Of a stretch of DNA of 64,000 bases, positions 62,343 to 64,000 are shown piece after piece. The stretch is from assembly GCF_000738675.1 (NCBI RefSeq), contig NZ_JPUX01000001.1, forward strand, positions 2,790,001 through 2,854,000, in the 5' to 3' direction. Position numbers and translations under genes: made by a program. The DNA is from Serratia nematodiphila DZ0503SBS1. Lineage in GTDB: Bacteria; Pseudomonadota; Gammaproteobacteria; Enterobacterales; Enterobacteriaceae. Below the pieces are notes generated by a model. It did no database searches. It had not been told where the DNA came from and saw only the letters and a program-made list of their open reading frames with translations. Positions within the stretch are counted from its first letter, which is position 1. Each line of letters begins with the position of its first letter.

Positions 62343-63046
62343 TTCATCCCGCTCGTCAACGATGCCGCGTTATCTTTCTGCGCTGCGCATCACTCCTGAA
62401 AAATCGTTACTCCTACCAGGCATTTCTTGCGCGGGCGGCCGATGGGTTCGCCTTCTTCTTTTTTGTTGCCGTCTACATGAAAGGGCGGGAATCACTTACT
62501 GCCATAAAGTGTAGCTTTTTTTTATGCAATTTTTTTACAATAAAATGAATATGGTTATACTCTGTTTAATAGGGGCTGCGATGACCCCGCCGCCACGGAC
62601 GAAAAAAGCATTATCCTGCCTTTATCATAAGTAAATTCCTAATGCATAAACGGATTCTCTTAACAATCAATGTCGCGCAATGTTATGTTCTATATTATGT
62701 GTTTTTTCGATATTTATCTGGATATATTGCGCTCTTGGAGTAAAATTAACGTATCAGAGAAAAATCTTAGCACCGTGATGCTGATGGCAATGATGCCTTA
62801 TAAATATATCTTACGATAACAATTTCCCTTGCGAAGCGCGGCAGCTTACCGCGTCTTGCTTTTGTATGCTCTCCAGGGCAGATGATTTATATAACCCTAT
62901 ATAAAATGCACTTTTGCGAGGCATGGTCTTTTTTGCTTCGCCTATAACGCTTTTTTATTAAAAAGCACGTTAAAACAAAAAATAATCACAGCAATGATAT
63001 TGCAGTAAGGAGAGTGAGCAAGCGTAGTCAAAAGGGAGGTTTGTTA
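62343..63046. other. AT-rich gap with no convincing gene
   Basis: About 700 bases. A minus-strand frame of 33 codons (62390-62491) reads like the C-terminus of a basic protein (EPIGRPRKKCLVG) but lacks a start. A 17-codon plus-strand frame at 62581-62634 has an AGGGG site. Neither is strong. The remainder is A/T runs, probably regulatory. Confidence 0.5.
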
Positions 63047-63622
63047 ATGGAGCGCGTCAATATCGCTATTGTGGATAAAAATCAATTCTTCAAGCTGGGG
63101 TTGAGTCTTGCCTTGCAAGAAGGTTTTCTCACGAATGGCATTAAGGCCAAGATCACGGGAGAAGAACGTGCCAACATCATATTCAGGGCGCCGGACAAGC
63201 GGGTGTCCATAAATTTTTGCCATACCCAGCTTTTGCAGGGCAACTTTTCTTCTATTCCGCTCTATTTTTCAATATTGGAGCATAAAAAGACATTCCCTAA
63301 AATTCATTGCAATTTGGAGGCCGGAAGTATTACGCGCAAAGACAGCGTGGCGGCGATCGTGGACAAGGTCATGTTCTGCTATCGCAAGAAAAATAGTTTG
63401 GTTTCAAGCTATTGCCCGCGTTGTCGTACCCAGCTGACCTTTAGCGAGGGGAAAGTGTGCCGTTTGATCCATTTGGGCTATTCACAAAACCAAACGGCGA
63501 TGTTGCTCGGCATCAGCCCGAAAACGGTGAGTATTCATAAACGTTCGGCCATGAGAAAACTGAACATCGATAATAATATTGAATTTTTGCGCTGGCTAAA
63601 AATGCACAGCGACTCTTGTTAA
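63047..63622 (+). CDS. LuxR-type transcriptional regulator
   Basis: A 191-residue protein. The N-terminus (VNIAIVDKNQFFKLGLSLAL) looks like a degenerate response-regulator fold, without the usual phosphorylation-site arrangement. The C-terminal LuxR helix-turn-helix spans about 132-185 (LGYSQNQTAMLLGISPKTVS, HKRSAMRKLNI). Just before it is YCPRCRTQL, a CxxC that could bind zinc or act as a thiol switch. The ATG at 63047 has GGGAGG upstream; a GTG at 63014 is possible. It may govern the T6SS or the microcin region. Confidence 0.8.
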   Translation: MERVNIAIVDKNQFFKLGLSLALQEGFLTNGIKAKITGEERANIIFRAPDKRVSINFCHTQLLQGNFSSIPLYFSILEHKKTFPKIHCNLEAGSITRKDSVAAIVDKVMFCYRKKNSLVSSYCPRCRTQLTFSEGKVCRLIHLGYSQNQTAMLLGISPKTVSIHKRSAMRKLNIDNNIEFLRWLKMHSDSC

Positions 63623-63646
63623 TCAGGGAAAGGAAGCGAACGGTCC

Positions 63647-63669
63647 GGCGCCGTATTATCAACGGCGCT
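63647..63669 (+). terminator. Possible terminator hairpin
   Basis: GGCGCCGT / ACGGCGCT stem with one G-T pair and a 7-base loop; a short T run occurs 10 bases on. It lies 25 bases after the LuxR-type gene. Confidence 0.4.
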
Positions 63670-63730
63670 GAGCGGTCATCTTTTATTGATTTCCGCCTAG
63701 CATGGAATCGGTTTTATAGGGAGATAAAAC

Positions 63731-64000
63731 ATGGCTGTCTTTGTGAGGGAAGCGGTTTCTCATAATCATTTCAAATTATTGCAGGAGCTTTATGGCAGAG
63801 ATTTGGGCGGGGAGCGTTTCCTGCACTGGAAGCATTTGCTCGATCCGCATTGTGGGGCGCCGATGGAAAAAACGGGCATATTTTACAAGGATCAAGAACG
63901 TTATCTCGGGATGTTTGTATCCAGTTTTTATCCTTTTAAAATCAACAAATTGTCTTTTAATGTCAATATGCTTGGCGATCTTGGGATCCACCGTCAGGTC
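63731..64000 (+). CDS. Start of an unidentified gene, possibly GNAT-like (partial)
   Basis: Ninety codons without a stop, cut by the right edge of the window. It starts MAVFVREAVSHNHFKLLQ after AGGGAGA. The stretch ERFLHWKHLLDPHCGAP and IFYKDQERYLGMFV, with an acceptor-strand look before a loop, resembles an acetyltransferase or FemAB-like N-terminus. Too little is present to be sure. Confidence 0.55.
   Translation, partial: MAVFVREAVSHNHFKLLQELYGRDLGGERFLHWKHLLDPHCGAPMEKTGIFYKDQERYLGMFVSSFYPFKINKLSFNVNMLGDLGIHRQV

Noticed and set aside
62390..62491. Minus-strand fragment reading like a basic protein C-terminus (EPIGRPRKKCLVG)
   Set aside because: Only about 33 codons, no start codon and a stop just upstream; may be a gene remnant but cannot be supported.
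62581..62634. 17-codon frame with an AGGGG site
   Set aside because: Too short and without a recognisable leader-peptide feature or following attenuator.

Overview
The window looks like the chromosome of a GC-rich enterobacterium, most likely Serratia (S. marcescens group). The grounds are the high GC, the gene content, and conserved enteric neighbourhoods: nac next to tRNA-Asn and amn, mtfA next to tRNA-Ser(CGA), mnaT with ydcZ, and opgB. The genus is inferred from sequence memory and was not tested by a search.

1-13.8 kb holds an organosulfur scavenging region. A leftward sigma-54 activator carrying an SsuA-like binding domain at its C-terminus (cut by the window edge) faces an operon. That operon encodes an SsuD-type monooxygenase, an FAD/NAD(P)-binding protein, an NtaA/SnaA-type monooxygenase and a MetNIQ-like ABC transporter. 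The gap between them has a perfect 13+13 bp inverted repeat, an IHF-like site and a -24/-12 promoter, in the order expected for a sigma-54 system. An MFS transporter with an SfnB/DszC-like flavoprotein, an FMN-reductase-like flavoprotein, a LysR regulator and a nitroreductase follow.

13.8-31 kb is mostly conserved chromosome. It holds yghW, an XRE-cupin regulator, mnaT, ydcZ, tRNA-Asn, nac (with its own sigma-54 promoter and NtrC-like site), amn, opgB and a solute-binding protein. A TPP-riboswitch-controlled tenA-thiZ-thiX-thiY operon for thiamine pyrimidine salvage comes next. Then come an LLM oxidoreductase with an SDR, a GlxA-type regulator with a GAPDH paralogue, a second tRNA-Asn, mtfA and tRNA-Ser.

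31-37.5 kb is an accessory stretch after tRNA-Ser: a UbiD-family decarboxylase with a MarR regulator and a palindrome-rich promoter, an unknown protein, a secreted orphan protein, a DoxX protein, and about 1.6 kb of AT-rich non-coding DNA.

37.5-61.3 kb is a complete type VI secretion cluster: tssA-B-C-hcp-tssE-F-G-H-vgrG, then a cargo/adaptor module (DUF2169-pentapeptide protein, second pentapeptide protein, DUF3540, PAAR-like), then tssJ-K-L-M and an unknown small protein. The VgrG ends in about 29 tandem seven-residue repeats. No toxin domain and no PpkA/PppA/Fha genes are recognisable in the cluster.

61.3-64 kb is AT-rich and looks acquired. It has a 37-residue membrane peptide, a class II microcin-like precursor with a double-glycine-type leader, an unknown 96-residue protein, a LuxR-type regulator with a CxxC motif, and the start of a further gene. 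The VgrG heptad tail, the toxin-less adaptor module and the microcin-like peptide beside the T6SS are the most promising items.
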